Notes: generated by a model not told the origin, from the sequence alone. DNA of 64,000 nt from Roseomonas gilardii (GCF_001941945.1 NZ_CP015583.1:795001-859000), one strand, 5' to 3'. Counted from the stretch's first letter, positions 1 through 8,807 are shown. Made by a program: numbers and translations.

Positions 1-294
1 GCGCGCAGGTTACAACCCTATGACGGTGAGATTGAGTCGCAATGCCGTGGGCAGGCATTCGCGGGCTGCGTGGCGCCGTTGCGGGACGGGGTAGGTCCGG
101 CGGGAAAAAGGCTCAGCCTTCGCGGATCATGGGAGGGCGCGCGCAGGCAGCCGGAAGCTGGCGGGCACGCTCCTGCGAGGTGTCCTTTCCCCAACCGATC
201 TCGGTCCAGATGGTGTGGCGGAGGTGCAGGGCGCGGTGAGGCATGGAGGCCAAGAAGCGATCACGGCGGCCCTGGCAGCAGGCCCGGGACACAG
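1..294. other. left-edge stretch, no gene called
   Basis: Nothing in this edge stretch can be called with confidence. A 43-codon frame on the minus strand (113-244, ATG start, TGA stop) has GC-rich third positions but no Shine-Dalgarno sequence and no recognised motif. The stretch lies downstream of the ene-reductase and its hairpin. Confidence 0.5.
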
Positions 295-321
295 CCGGGA
301 AAGGCGCGAGGCCTTTCCCGG
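295..321 (-). terminator. hairpin 3' of the ene-reductase
   Basis: An 11-bp stem (295-305 with 311-321) encloses a 5-nt loop; its core is GGGAAAGGC / GCCTTTCCC. It starts 9 nt beyond the stop of the minus-strand gene, where a terminator would sit. No T-run follows, so it may be a 3' stabilising hairpin or a member of the repeat family also seen at 59002-59022. Confidence 0.5.
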
Positions 322-330
322 TGGAGTGCT

Positions 331-1389
331 TCAGGCGGCCTCGGCCAAGGCCGGGTAGTCCGTGTAGCCGTGCGGGCCGGGGGCATAAAAGGTGGCCGGG
401 TCCGGCGTGTTCAGCGGCAGGCTGCGGGCGAGGCGTTCCGGCAGGTCGGGGTTGGCGATGAAGAGCTTGCCGAAAGCCACGGCATCGGCGTCGCCGCTGG
501 CGAGGATGGCCTCGGCGCTGTCCTTCGTGAATCCCTCGTTGGCGATGTAGGCACCGCCGAAGGCGCGCTTGAGCTGCGGGCCGAGGCTGTCGGGACCCTG
601 GGATTCCCGGGCGCAGAGGAAGGCGATCCGGCGCTCGCCGAGGGCCTGGGCGACATGGGTGAAGAGGGCCGCCGGGTCGCTGTCGCCCATGTCGTGCGTG
701 TCGCAGCGCGGGGCGAGGTGGACGCCGACGCGGCCCGGGCCGAAGACGGAGGCGGCGGCGTCGGTCGCCTCCAGCAGCAGGCGGGCGCGGTTCTCGATGG
801 AGCCGCCGTAGCGGTCGGTGCGGCGGTTGGTGCTGTCCTGCAGGAACTGGTCGAGCAGGTAGCCGTTGGCGCCGTGCAACTCCACGCCGTCGAAGCCGGC
901 GCGCTGGGCATTGGCGGCAGCCTGGCGGAACTGCTCGACGATGGAGGCGACCTCCTCCGTTTCCAGGGCGCGGGGCGTGACATAGGGACGCTGCGGGCGG
1001 AGCAGGCTGACATGGCCCTTCGCGGCGATGGCACTGGGGGCGACGGGCGTCTGGCCGCCGAGGAAGGACGGGTCGGAGATGCGGCCGACATGCCAGATCT
1101 GGGCGAGGATGCGGCCGCCGGCCTCGTGCACGGCGCGGGTGACGGGCTTCCAGCCCTCGACCTGCTCCTCGCTCCAGAGGCCGGGGACATCGGCATAGCC
1201 GACCGCCATGGGGGAGACGGGGATGCCCTCGCTGATGATCAGGCCGGCGGAGGCGCGCTGGCGGTAGTATTCGGCCACCAGGGGGCCGGGCACATGGCCG
1301 GGCGAGCGGGCGCGGGTGAGGGGCGCCATGATGACGCGGTTGGGCAGGGCGAGGTCGCCCAGGCGGATCGGGTCGAAGAGATTCGGCAT
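331..1389 (-). CDS. Old Yellow Enzyme family alkene reductase (NemA-like)
   Basis: The 352-residue product is an FMN-dependent TIM-barrel ene-reductase that would use NAD(P)H to reduce activated C=C bonds or nitro/nitrate ester groups in the cytoplasm. Visible family features are the N-terminal MPNLFDPIRLGDL start, MAPLTR near residue 21, QIWHVGR near 97, and the substrate-binding and catalytic HGANGYLLDQFL block at about 172-183. In that block H and N bind the substrate and Y is the usual proton donor. The start at 1389 was chosen because it gives the family N-terminus; the same frame stays open to 1524 but that extension looks non-coding. GGGAA lies about 10 nt upstream. The gene is divergent from prs and is followed by a hairpin. 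The family is clear; the physiological substrate is not. Confidence 0.9.
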   Translation of the reverse strand: MPNLFDPIRLGDLALPNRVIMAPLTRARSPGHVPGPLVAEYYRQRASAGLIISEGIPVSPMAVGYADVPGLWSEEQVEGWKPVTRAVHEAGGRILAQIWHVGRISDPSFLGGQTPVAPSAIAAKGHVSLLRPQRPYVTPRALETEEVASIVEQFRQAAANAQRAGFDGVELHGANGYLLDQFLQDSTNRRTDRYGGSIENRARLLLEATDAAASVFGPGRVGVHLAPRCDTHDMGDSDPAALFTHVAQALGERRIAFLCARESQGPDSLGPQLKRAFGGAYIANEGFTKDSAEAILASGDADAVAFGKLFIANPDLPERLARSLPLNTPDPATFYAPGPHGYTDYPALAEAA

Positions 1390-1711
1390 CGGCCGGTTCC
1401 CATGCTGGCCCGTGGCGTGATTGCCGCGGACGTATGGGAATTGGGCTGTCTGCTGCGGCGCAAAAGGCGGCGGGACGGATGGGTGCCATGTGCAGCCCGC
1501 ATACTCGCCCGTGGGTCCGGACATGGCGTCCGGCGCGAGGGTGGCGGGCGGGCCGTTGCCCTTGGGTTGCGGGTGCGGGCGAGAGCGTCCTCCATGCGGC
1601 TTTGCAGCATCACGGGGAGTCTAAATTTCCTGCCCTGCATCTCGTGCATGGACACGCTTCGGTGAGGTTGCTATCCCGCAGCGCGCCTCCCCCCTCCAAG
1701 GCTGCCCCCAC
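1390..1711. other. divergent promoter region, ene-reductase / prs
   Basis: 322 bp separate two divergent starts, so both promoters should lie here. The only AT-rich patch is around 1620-1630 (TCTAAATTTC), which could be a -10 region for prs, but no convincing -35 sits at the right distance. I see no small gene, riboswitch or strong palindrome. Confidence 0.4.
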
Positions 1712-2644
1712 ATGAAGATCATCGCCTGCAACAGCAACCGCCCTCTCGCAGAGGCCGTTGCTGCATCCCTGAACCTGCCGCTGACCCAGGCCTCGGTCCG
1801 CCGCTTCGCCGACATGGAGATCTTCGTCGAGATCCATGAGAACGTGCGTGGCGAGGACGTGTTCGTGGTGCAGTCCACCTGCTTTCCCACGAACGACAAC
1901 CTGATGGAGCTGCTGATCACGCTGGACGCGCTGCGGCGCGGCTCGGCGCGGCGCATCACGGCGGTGATCCCGTATTTCGGCTATGCCCGGCAGGACCGGA
2001 AGTCCGGCCCCCGCACGCCGATCTCGGCCAAGCTGGTGGCGAACCTGATCACCGAGGCGGGCGCCGACCGCGTGCTGACGCTGGACCTGCATGCCGGGCA
2101 GATCCAGGGCTTCTTCGACATCCCGGTGGACAACCTCTTCGCCGCGCCGCTCTTCGCCCGGGACATCCTGGAGCGCTACAAGGGCCGCGACCTGATGGTC
2201 GTTTCCCCCGATGTGGGCGGCGTGGTGCGCGCGCGGGCGATCGCGACGCGGCTGCACACGGACCTCGCCATCATCGACAAGCGCCGGCCGCAGGCGGGCG
2301 TGTCCGAGGTGATGAACGTGATCGGCGACGTGCAGGGCCGTGACTGCATCCTGGTGGACGACATCGTGGATTCCGGCGGGACGCTGTGCAACGCGGCCGA
2401 GGCGCTGCTGAAGAACGGTGCGAATTCGGCCAGCGTCTATGTGACGCATGGCGTGCTGTCCGGCGGGGCCGTGGCGCGCATCGGCGCGGCGCCGATCGAG
2501 AAGATGGTGATCACCGACAGCATCCAGGCCACCGAGGCGGTACGGGTGTCGAGCAACATCCGGCAACTGACCGTGGCGCCGCTGCTGGCCGAGGCGATGC
2601 GGCGGATCAGCGAGGAAAGCTCGGTTTCCACGCTGTTCAACTGA
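1712..2644 (+). CDS. prs: ribose-phosphate pyrophosphokinase (PRPP synthetase)
   Basis: The 310-residue enzyme converts ribose 5-phosphate and ATP to PRPP, the precursor for purines, pyrimidines, His, Trp and NAD. Length and motifs match class I bacterial enzymes: an N-terminal [12 protein letters not shown] region, [12 protein letters not shown], the flexible-loop region [21 protein letters not shown] near residue 125, and the PRPP-binding loop [10 protein letters not shown] near residue 215. ATG 1712 is preceded by only a weak AAGG at about 12 nt. A strong hairpin follows at 2730-2770, so the gene probably forms its own transcription unit. Confidence 0.97.
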   Translation: MKIIACNSNRPLAEAVAASLNLPLTQASVRRFADMEIFVEIHENVRGEDVFVVQSTCFPTNDNLMELLITLDALRRGSARRITAVIPYFGYARQDRKSGPRTPISAKLVANLITEAGADRVLTLDLHAGQIQGFFDIPVDNLFAAPLFARDILERYKGRDLMVVSPDVGGVVRARAIATRLHTDLAIIDKRRPQAGVSEVMNVIGDVQGRDCILVDDIVDSGGTLCNAAEALLKNGANSASVYVTHGVLSGGAVARIGAAPIEKMVITDSIQATEAVRVSSNIRQLTVAPLLAEAMRRISEESSVSTLFN

Positions 2645-2729
2645 GGGCCGGACACGACTGCGACGGAATGGTCCGCGCCGGGTTCGGGCGCGGACCGACG
2701 GGCCGGGGGGCTGGCCTGATGGGGTATGG

Positions 2730-2770
2730 CGCGGGTTGCGGAACCCGAGGTGACGGTTCCGTAACCCGCG
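2730..2770 (+). terminator. terminator hairpin after prs
   Basis: A 16-bp stem (2730-2745 with 2755-2770, one G-T wobble at 2738/2762) carries a 9-nt loop and is followed by GTTTATAG. It lies 86 bp beyond the prs stop and just before the next gene's ribosome-binding site, which fits intrinsic termination of prs. Confidence 0.65.
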
Positions 2771-2814
2771 GTTTATAGGTTTCCGCAGCGATAACGCGCG
2801 GAAGGGGTTTTTCC

Positions 2815-3795
2815 CTGATTCTCCGAGGATGGACACCGGGTGGATTCCGCCCGGCGATATGGCTCCTTGGCCGGATATGGGCGTTGCTATGGCTCGCCCT
2901 GCTGGGCGCCTGTGCCGCCACGCCCTGCCAGCCGGAGGCCGGGGACGTGCTGCCGTTGGTGATGCGGAGCGGACATCCGCTGGTGCCGGTTGGGGTGAAC
3001 GGGCGCGCGGTGCCGTTCCTTCTGGACACGGGGGCCTCGCATACGAGCCTGGTCTCCGCGGGCATGGCGGCGCTGGGGCTGCAACAGGACACGCTGCGCA
3101 AGAGCCGGGCCGTGGGCATTGGCGGGGAGAGCGAGGCGCAGAATGCGCTGATGGCGCGGTTCCAGGTCGGGCGGCGGGAGTTGCGCGGCCTGACGCTGCC
3201 GGTCACGCAACTGCGGGGGCGTGGATTTGCGGGCATCCTCGGCATGGATTTTCTGCGAGTGTCCGAAATCGAGCTCGATTTCCCGGCGCGCCGGATCGTG
3301 CTGCACGATGCCCGGGATTGCATCGGCCCTTCCATCGCCTGGACGGCAGAGTACGGGACATTGCCCCTGACGATGACGCCGCAGGGGCTGCTGGTGGTGC
3401 GGGTGGTGGCCAATGGGCAGCCGATGCGGGCGCTGTTCGACACGGGGGCTGGCATTTCGGTGATGCGGCAGGGGGTGGCGCCCCTGGCCGGGGTGTCGGA
3501 AGTGGTGCTGGCCCGGCCCGCGGATGGGCGGGTGGGCGGCATCGGTCCGGCGACGCCAGCGGTGAGGCGACATGTCCTGCCGGAACTGCGGATCGGCGAG
3601 GAGGTGTTGCGCGACGTGCCACTGGGCATCGCCGAGACCTCCTGGAGTCTGCCCTTCGATCTGGTGCTGGGCATGGACTACATGGCGCCGCGGCGCTTCT
3701 GGATTTCCTATGCCCGGCAGCGGATCCATGTGCAGCGGAGCGGGGCGGAGCCCTGGGTGCCGGTGATGGACATGGTGCCGGCCGCGCCGCCCTGA
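2815..3795 (+). CDS. retropepsin-like aspartic protease, probable lipoprotein
   Basis: The protein has two aspartic-protease half-sites: LLDTGASHTSL near the N-terminus and LFDTGAGISVM about 140 residues later. Each is followed by an ILGMD- or VLGMD-type hydrophobic-Gly motif, as expected for a single-chain pepsin/retropepsin-like fold with catalytic Asp in both lobes. The start is uncertain. The first plain candidate, TTG 2884, gives a signal sequence with no positive charge. An in-frame CTG at 2815 lies 8 nt after GGAAGGGG (2799-2806) and gives Arg residues, a hydrophobic stretch and a lipobox ending LLGAC. I therefore prefer the upstream start, about 326 residues. Predicted location is the periplasm, possibly outer-membrane anchored. 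Substrate is unknown. Codon-rich frames on both strands overlap it, but only this one carries family motifs. Confidence 0.75.
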   Translation: MILRGWTPGGFRPAIWLLGRIWALLWLALLGACAATPCQPEAGDVLPLVMRSGHPLVPVGVNGRAVPFLLDTGASHTSLVSAGMAALGLQQDTLRKSRAVGIGGESEAQNALMARFQVGRRELRGLTLPVTQLRGRGFAGILGMDFLRVSEIELDFPARRIVLHDARDCIGPSIAWTAEYGTLPLTMTPQGLLVVRVVANGQPMRALFDTGAGISVMRQGVAPLAGVSEVVLARPADGRVGGIGPATPAVRRHVLPELRIGEEVLRDVPLGIAETSWSLPFDLVLGMDYMAPRRFWISYARQRIHVQRSGAEPWVPVMDMVPAAPP

Positions 3796-3797
3796 AG

Positions 3798-3835
3798 CAG
3801 GACGGCGCGCCGCTTCGTGATCCGCGCCTGTCCTG
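3798..3835 (+). terminator. imperfect hairpin after the aspartic protease
   Basis: CAGGAC plus GGCGC (3798-3808) can pair with GCGCC (3824-3828), a bulged T and GTCCTG (3830-3835). This 11-bp interrupted stem begins 2 nt after the stop codon. There is no T-tract, so a terminator role is only likely from position. Confidence 0.35.
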
Positions 3836-3893
3836 ATCCGGGGGCCCGCCGCCGCCAACTGCCAGCCTGGTTCCGGATGGAAAGGGCGAGGGC

Positions 3894-4769
3894 ATGACGA
3901 TCCTGGTGACGGGCAGCACGGGCACGATCGGGGCGCGGATCGTGGAGGTCCTCCAGGGCGCGGGGGCCCCGGTGCGGGCCATGGCGCGCGATCCCGCCAA
4001 GGGGAAGTTCCCCGCCGGGGTGGAGACGGCGGCGGGGGACCTCGGCGATCCGGAGGCGGTGCGGGCGGCGCTGCGAGGGGTGCGGACGCTCTTCCTGCTG
4101 AACGCGGTGGTGCCGGACGAGCTGACCCAGGCGCTGATGGTGCTGGGGCTGGCGCGGGAGGCCGGGATCGGGCGGATCGTTTATTTCTCGGTGCTGAAGG
4201 CGGAAAGCAGCAGCGACGTGCCGCATTTCGCGGGCAAGTTCGCGGCGGAGCGGATGCTGGCCGAGTGCGACATGACGGCGACGATCCTGCGCCCGGCCTA
4301 TTTCATGCAGAACGACGCGCATCTGCGGCAGCCGATCGCGGAGCAGGGGGTCTATCCCATGCCCGTGGGCGCGCGCGGGGTGGCGATGGTGGATGCGGAA
4401 GACATCGCGGGCGTCGCCGCCGCCGAGCTGCGCCGACGGGATGCGGCGGAGGAGCCGCTGCCGCGCGAGGTCGTGGAGATCCCGGGGCCGGAGGCGCTGA
4501 CCGGGGCAGGGATCGCGGCGGTCTGGGCGGAGGCGCTGGGGCGAGAGGTGCGCTATGCGGGCGACGACCTCGATGCCTATGAGCGGAGTCTGGCGGGGCG
4601 GATGCCGGGCTGGATGGCCTATGACATGCGGCGGATGTTCGAGCGCTTCCAGGAGGACGGGATGACCGCGGCGGCGGGCGCCGGGGAGAAGGTGGAGGCG
4701 ATCCTCGGGCGGAAGCGGCGGTCCTATCGCGACTTCGCGGCGGAGATGGCGGCGCGCTGGAAGGGGTGA
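3894..4769 (+). CDS. NmrA-like NAD(P)-binding oxidoreductase
   Basis: The 291-residue protein opens with an atypical short-chain dehydrogenase Rossmann motif, TGSTGTIGARIVEVL, at residues 5-20. It continues with the NmrA/NAD(P)H-quinone-reductase pattern: a short sugar-binding loop (MARDPAK), GDLGDPEAVRAALRGV, and YFSVLKAE in place of the usual YxxxK segment. Relatives are NAD(P) sensors or act on quinones and isoflavone-like compounds; the role here cannot be told from sequence. It precedes the GST genes by about 260 bp and may belong to the same detoxification neighbourhood. ATG 3894 lies about 6 nt after GGGCGAGG. Confidence 0.82.
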   Translation: MTILVTGSTGTIGARIVEVLQGAGAPVRAMARDPAKGKFPAGVETAAGDLGDPEAVRAALRGVRTLFLLNAVVPDELTQALMVLGLAREAGIGRIVYFSVLKAESSSDVPHFAGKFAAERMLAECDMTATILRPAYFMQNDAHLRQPIAEQGVYPMPVGARGVAMVDAEDIAGVAAAELRRRDAAEEPLPREVVEIPGPEALTGAGIAAVWAEALGREVRYAGDDLDAYERSLAGRMPGWMAYDMRRMFERFQEDGMTAAAGAGEKVEAILGRKRRSYRDFAAEMAARWKG

Positions 4770-5030
4770 GGGGCGGACGGCGTTCCCGGCCTGCCTCCTT
4801 CGCAGCCCCGGTTGCGGCTTCCTGCGCCCGGGTGTTGCGGGGGCGTGAAGGTGCGGTTTTCGTGCCGGCCGGGGCCTTGCGCGGGCTGGCGGCGGCGCCG
4901 ATGCTCCGCGCCACGGGCCGTGGGGGCGGCCGGCGGGGCCTGGGGCCGCGCGGGTCCTCCCCGGCCGAAGGGGAGGTGGCCGTGGCGCGCCGCTGGCGCG
5001 TGAGGGCCGCCCGGGAAGATGGAGCCCGAC

Positions 5031-5654
5031 ATGAAGTTCTACTATTCGCCCGGCGCCTGCAGCCTCGGCATCCACGTGATCCTGGAAGAGATCGGCAAGC
5101 CCTATGAGGGCGTGGTGGTGTCGCTGAAGGAACAGGCGCAGATGAAGCCCGAGTTCCTGGCGGTGAACCCGAAGCACAAGGTGCCGACGCTGCAGCGGGA
5201 CGACGGTTCCGTGCTGACGGAATGGCCGGCGATCGCGCTTTGGCTGGCCGGGTCCAACCCGGAAAAGGCGCTGTGGCCGACGGAGCTGGAGGCGCAGGTC
5301 CGGACGCTGGAGCTGGTGGACTATGTCTGCGGCACGGTGCATCCGCAGGCCTTCTCGCGCCTCTTCGGCCCGGCGCGCTTCGCGCCCAGCGAAGCGGACC
5401 ACCCCAAGGTGCTGGAGACCGGCAAGGCGAATGCCGAGAAGTACTTCGCCACGCTGGAGAAGGGCTGGAAGGGCGGCGAGTGGGTGATGCCGTCGGGCTA
5501 TTCCATCGCCGACGCGGCTCTGTTCTTCGTCGAGTACTGGTGGGCGAAGCGGGTGGGCGAGACGCTGCCGCCGAAGCTCGCCGCGCATCTGGAGCGGATG
5601 CTGGCGCGTCCTGCGGTGAAGCGGGCGCTGGAGGCCGAGGGCCTGTCGGCGTGA
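5031..5654 (+). CDS. glutathione S-transferase, beta-class-like
   Basis: The 207-residue protein has the bacterial GST N-terminus MKFYYSPGACSL with the Cys/Ser glutathione-site region at residues 5-12. Next come VNPKHKVPTL (cis-Pro) and a helical C-terminal domain ending in LARPAVKRALEAEGL. It would conjugate or deglutathionylate electrophiles in the cytosol. ATG 5031 was preferred over the in-frame ATG at 5019, because it gives the family N-terminus and has GGAG about 8 nt upstream. The stop overlaps the start of a second GST by one base (TGATG), so the two are almost certainly translated from one message. Confidence 0.92.
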   Translation: MKFYYSPGACSLGIHVILEEIGKPYEGVVVSLKEQAQMKPEFLAVNPKHKVPTLQRDDGSVLTEWPAIALWLAGSNPEKALWPTELEAQVRTLELVDYVCGTVHPQAFSRLFGPARFAPSEADHPKVLETGKANAEKYFATLEKGWKGGEWVMPSGYSIADAALFFVEYWWAKRVGETLPPKLAAHLERMLARPAVKRALEAEGLSA

Positions 5655-6316
5655 TGCTGGCGGACAGCCGGAACGGAGCGGGCGTGGTGCCGCGGGTGGT
5701 CCTTTGGGGCTCCCGGGGGACCACCTCCACCATCCCGCATCTGCTGCTGGCGGAGGCGGGGGCGGCGTTCGAGGTCCGGTTCCTGAGCCTGAAGGACGGG
5801 GAGCAGCGGCGGCCGGAATACCTGGCGGTGAACCCCAAGGGGGAGGTGCCGGCCCTGGTGGTGGGGGGCAGGGTGGTGACGGAGATCCCGGCCATCTGCG
5901 TCTTCATCGCCGAGACGCATCCCGCCTCGGGATTGCTGCCGGCCGATCCGCTGGAGAAGGCGCTGGCGCTGTCCTGGCTGCAATGGTGCTCCTTCCGGCA
6001 GGCGCAGAGCTTCTTTCCCGGCTTCATGCCGCAGCGCTTCATCGAGGGCGAGGCCGAGGCGGCGAAGCTGCGGGCGGCTTCGGTCGGGCGCGTGGCGGAG
6101 GCGATGCGGCAGGCGGGGGAGGCGCTGTCGCGGAACGGCGGCTTCCTGGGCGGCGAGCGGCCGGGGCTGGCGGACTACTACCTGTTCATGCAGGAGCGCT
6201 GGGCGGCGAGGGCCTTCAGGCTGGAACTGCCGGAGGCCTGCGCGGCGCATCGCGCCCGGATGGCGGCGCGGCCGGCGGTGGCGCGGGTGATGGAGACGGA
6301 GGGGCTGGAGCCATGA
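5654..6316 (+). CDS. glutathione S-transferase family protein
   Basis: This second, diverged GST (220 residues) has a thioredoxin-like N-domain (RVVLWGSRGTTSTIPHLLL) where the usual Ser/Cys region reads GSRGTTST. It also has VNPKGEVPALVVGGRVVTEIPAICVFIAE and a C-terminal helical domain ending ARPAVARVMETEGL. It shares only the fold signature with its upstream neighbour, so the pair is an old tandem duplication or two recruited paralogues. The ATG overlaps the previous TGA, and its own stop overlaps the next start (ATGA). An in-frame GTG a few codons inside is an alternative start. Confidence 0.87.
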   Translation: MLADSRNGAGVVPRVVLWGSRGTTSTIPHLLLAEAGAAFEVRFLSLKDGEQRRPEYLAVNPKGEVPALVVGGRVVTEIPAICVFIAETHPASGLLPADPLEKALALSWLQWCSFRQAQSFFPGFMPQRFIEGEAEAAKLRAASVGRVAEAMRQAGEALSRNGGFLGGERPGLADYYLFMQERWAARAFRLELPEACAAHRARMAARPAVARVMETEGLEP

Positions 6317-6915
6317 CGGAGGTGTCGGGTGCGGTGCCGGAGCGGCGGGTGCCCTTCTGGTTCCTGCGCCATGGCGAGACGGATTGGAACGCGCGCGGGC
6401 TGAGCCAGGGCAATGTGGACATCCCGCTGAACGCCGTGGGCGTGGAGCAGGCGCGGCGCGCGGCGCTGGCACTGACCGAGCCGGGCGAGGGGCGGCGGAT
6501 CGTTTCCATCGTGGCCTCCCCGCTGGGGCGGGCGCAGCACACGGCGCGGGTCGTGGCCGAGGCGCTGGGGCTGGACTTCTCCACCGACGAGGAGCTGCGC
6601 GAGGTGGGCTTCGGCGTGCAGGAAGGCCAGCCCATGGCGGAGTGGTTCGACGACTGGGTCGAGGGGCGCTTCACCCCGGAAGGGGGCGAGAGTTTCGCGG
6701 CGCTGCGGACGCGCACGGTGCGGGCGATCGACCGGGCGCTGGCCCTGCCGGGGCCGGTGCTGGTCGTGGCGCATGGGGCGTTGTGGCGCGCCTTCCGCCA
6801 GTCGGCCGGGCTGCCGGCGAATGTGCGGACGCCGAATGCGCTGCCGCTCTGGGTGGAGCCGCCCTTGGGCGGGGGCGATGCCTGGCGGTTCACCCCGGCG
6901 GAGCTGGCTGGGTAG
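6313..6915 (+). CDS. histidine phosphatase family protein
   Basis: The 200-residue protein has the phosphoglycerate-mutase-like signature FLRHGETDWNARGLSQG near residue 17. The phosphohistidine is H in RHGE, and the second catalytic block is VVAHGALWRAF near residue 152. Such small enzymes dephosphorylate sugar phosphates, nucleotides (CobC/alpha-ribazole type) or phosphohistidine. No cobalamin genes are nearby, so the substrate is open. It is the last gene of an ATGA-coupled run with the two GSTs. Confidence is high for the family and low for the reaction. Confidence 0.9.
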   Translation: MTEVSGAVPERRVPFWFLRHGETDWNARGLSQGNVDIPLNAVGVEQARRAALALTEPGEGRRIVSIVASPLGRAQHTARVVAEALGLDFSTDEELREVGFGVQEGQPMAEWFDDWVEGRFTPEGGESFAALRTRTVRAIDRALALPGPVLVVAHGALWRAFRQSAGLPANVRTPNALPLWVEPPLGGGDAWRFTPAELAG

Positions 6916-6964
6916 GGCACGGCGACCCCGGCCCGGTGGGCCGGGGGGCGCGCCACCGGCCGGA

Positions 6965-7573
6965 TCAGGCGGATGGCGGGTGGAAGGCGGCCCGGGCGCG
7001 GGCGGCGCGTTCGCGAACCACGCAGCCTTCCGCATGGTCGTTGATCAGGCCCATGGCCTGAAGGAAGGCATGGATGGTGGTCGGGCCGACGAAGGTCCAG
7101 CCTCGTTTCCGGAGGTCCTTCGACAAGGCGATCGACGCGGCCGAGGTCGATTGCGCCTGTGGCGGCGGAAGGGTGCCCGGGTCCGGCTCGAAGCGCCAGA
7201 CATAGGCGGCGAGCGAGGTTTCCCGCAGCATGTCGCGGGCCCGGCGGGCATTGTTGATCGTGGCCGCGATCTTGCCGCGATGGCGGACGATGCCGGGGTC
7301 TCGCAGCAGCCTGTCGGCATCGGTCTCGGTGAAGGCGGCGACCCGCTCGATGTCGAAGCCATGGAAGGCCGCGCGGAAATTCTCGCGCTTGGCCAGGATG
7401 GTCCGCCAGCTCAGGCCGGATTGGAAGCTCTCCAGGCAGAGCTTCTCGAAGAGCCGCCGGTCGTCGCCGACCGGAAAGCCCCATTCCGTATCGTGATAGG
7501 CAAGGTATTCCGGTGTCGCGCCGCACCAGTGACAGCGCGGCAGCCCGTCGGGGCCGGGAATCGTGGCGCTCAT
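6965..7573 (-). CDS. tag: DNA-3-methyladenine glycosylase I
   Basis: The 202-residue base-excision enzyme removes 3-methyladenine from alkylated DNA. The family signature is complete: CHWCG near the N-terminus, YLAYHDTEWGFPVGDDRRLFEKLCLE, the catalytic-glutamate block ending in FQSGLSW, and the C-terminal zinc ligands in HAEGC. ATG 7573 gives the family N-terminus; the open frame upstream to 7693 looks like non-coding overlap. It is convergent with the phosphatase gene (49 bp between stops) and lies downstream of a small exported protein on the same strand. Confidence 0.95.
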   Translation of the reverse strand: MSATIPGPDGLPRCHWCGATPEYLAYHDTEWGFPVGDDRRLFEKLCLESFQSGLSWRTILAKRENFRAAFHGFDIERVAAFTETDADRLLRDPGIVRHRGKIAATINNARRARDMLRETSLAAYVWRFEPDPGTLPPPQAQSTSAASIALSKDLRKRGWTFVGPTTIHAFLQAMGLINDHAEGCVVRERAARARAAFHPPSA

Positions 7574-7628
7574 GGGACCAAGCCTCAGGCGAAGGGGTGT
7601 CGCGGAGATGTCCTGCCGACCTGGTGTG

Positions 7629-8042
7629 TCAGTCCAGCGAGATGGAGAGGCGGAAGGGCTCGGCATAGGCGCCGCGGGCGAGTTGCCCGACACGGATCTG
7701 GTAGGTGCGGCGCTCGGTGTGGAAGCTGATCTCGCGGCGGTCCTCGGCGATGCCGGGAATGTCCAGCACGATGTTCGGGGAGGCGGTGAGCCGGAGATTC
7801 GCCGTGCGGTTCGGGGCGGTGGTCAGGGTGTAGCAGAGCGTGTCGCGGGGTGGGGCCATGCCGGCGACCTCGGTGCCGTTCTGGCCACGCTCGAAGCGGA
7901 CGACCTGACAGGAAGGGGCTGCCTGGGCGGAGTGCGGAGTGGCGAGAGGGAGCAGGGTCGCGGCGGCCAGGATGGCCATGACGGCGGCGGGCCGGCCGGA
8001 GTTGCGCTGAGGGGTCCGGACGGACGGGCTGGGGCGGAACAA
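7629..8042 (-). CDS. small exported protein of unknown function
   Basis: I do not recognise the family. The predicted product (137 residues from TTG 8042) has a basic N-region, a hydrophobic core MAILAAATLLPLA and an ASAQA-like AQAAPSC cleavage region. The mature domain of roughly 95 residues contains two cysteines and looks beta-rich. TTG 8042 has GGGAG 10 nt upstream and gives a proper signal-peptide N-region. ATG 7979 and TTG 8084 are alternatives. It is followed on the same strand by tag, 55 bp away. Likely periplasmic. Confidence 0.6.
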   Translation of the reverse strand: MFRPSPSVRTPQRNSGRPAAVMAILAAATLLPLATPHSAQAAPSCQVVRFERGQNGTEVAGMAPPRDTLCYTLTTAPNRTANLRLTASPNIVLDIPGIAEDRREISFHTERRTYQIRVGQLARGAYAEPFRLSISLD

Positions 8043-8155
8043 GGGTGGGCGGCTCCCTCTGACGGTCTCCTGGGGTGGAGACAAAGAGAGCCACCCGGAC
8101 CGGACGTCAACAGCCGGCGTGCCCTCGGGCGGCAGGGCCGGTCAGGCCCAACTGG

Positions 8156-8578
8156 TCAGGCCAAGCTGGCGTCGAGGCTGATCTCGGCCTTCAGCACCTT
8201 GGAAACGGGGCAGCCGGCCTTGGCCTTGGCGGCGAGTTCCTGGAACTTCGCCTCGTCGATGCCTGGGATCCTCGCCTTGAGGGTCAGGCGGATGGCGGTG
8301 ATGGCGAAGCCGTCGGGCTGCTTGTCGAGCGTCACCTCGGCCTCGGTGGCGAGCTCGTCCGCCTTGAAGCCGGCCTCGCCCAGGATGTTGCTCAGCGCCA
8401 TGGAGAAGCAGCCGGCATGGGCGGCGCCGATCAGCTCCTCCGGGTTGGTGCCGGGCGTGTCGCCGAAGCGGGTGTTGAAGCCGTAGGGCTGGTCCTTCAG
8501 CGCGCCGCTCTCGGTGGAGATGGTGCCCTTGCCGTCCTTGAGGCCGCCTTGCCAGACGGCGGAACCGTGCTTCTTCAT
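8156..8578 (-). CDS. osmC: OsmC-type organic hydroperoxide reductase
   Basis: The 140-residue protein matches OsmC, a cytoplasmic thiol peroxidase that reduces organic hydroperoxides. The resolving/peroxidatic cysteines are visible in GAAHAGCFSMAL near residue 55 and AGCPVSKVL near residue 120. The N-terminus MKKHGSAVWQGGLKDGKG is typical. AGGAGAG sits 8 nt before ATG 8578. It is divergent from rplY, leaving about 230 bp for both promoters. OsmC genes are usually induced by osmotic or oxidative stress; no operator can be seen here. Confidence 0.93.
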   Translation of the reverse strand: MKKHGSAVWQGGLKDGKGTISTESGALKDQPYGFNTRFGDTPGTNPEELIGAAHAGCFSMALSNILGEAGFKADELATEAEVTLDKQPDGFAITAIRLTLKARIPGIDEAKFQELAAKAKAGCPVSKVLKAEISLDASLA

Positions 8579-8807
8579 GCGTCGCTCTCCTGTTCGGGGA
8601 TCGGGCGGCCGGGCCGCCGCTGTCCTGGAAAGCGGGCCGGGGCGGGGGAGGTTTCCTTCCGGCGACAGGTCCTCCTGGTGCGGGGCGGCACCCATGCGGA
8701 GTGCGGCGTTGCGCGGGCGTGACGGCTGGGCTAGGAGGAGGCCGCACGCTGGCACCCCTGGAGGCCGGCGCGCGATCTGTTTTCACGACATTTTAAGGAT
8801 TACGGCC

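Noticed and set aside
113-244. 43-codon minus-strand frame near the left edge
   Set aside because: GC-rich third positions, but no ribosome-binding site, no motif and very short; cannot be told from chance in such GC-rich DNA.
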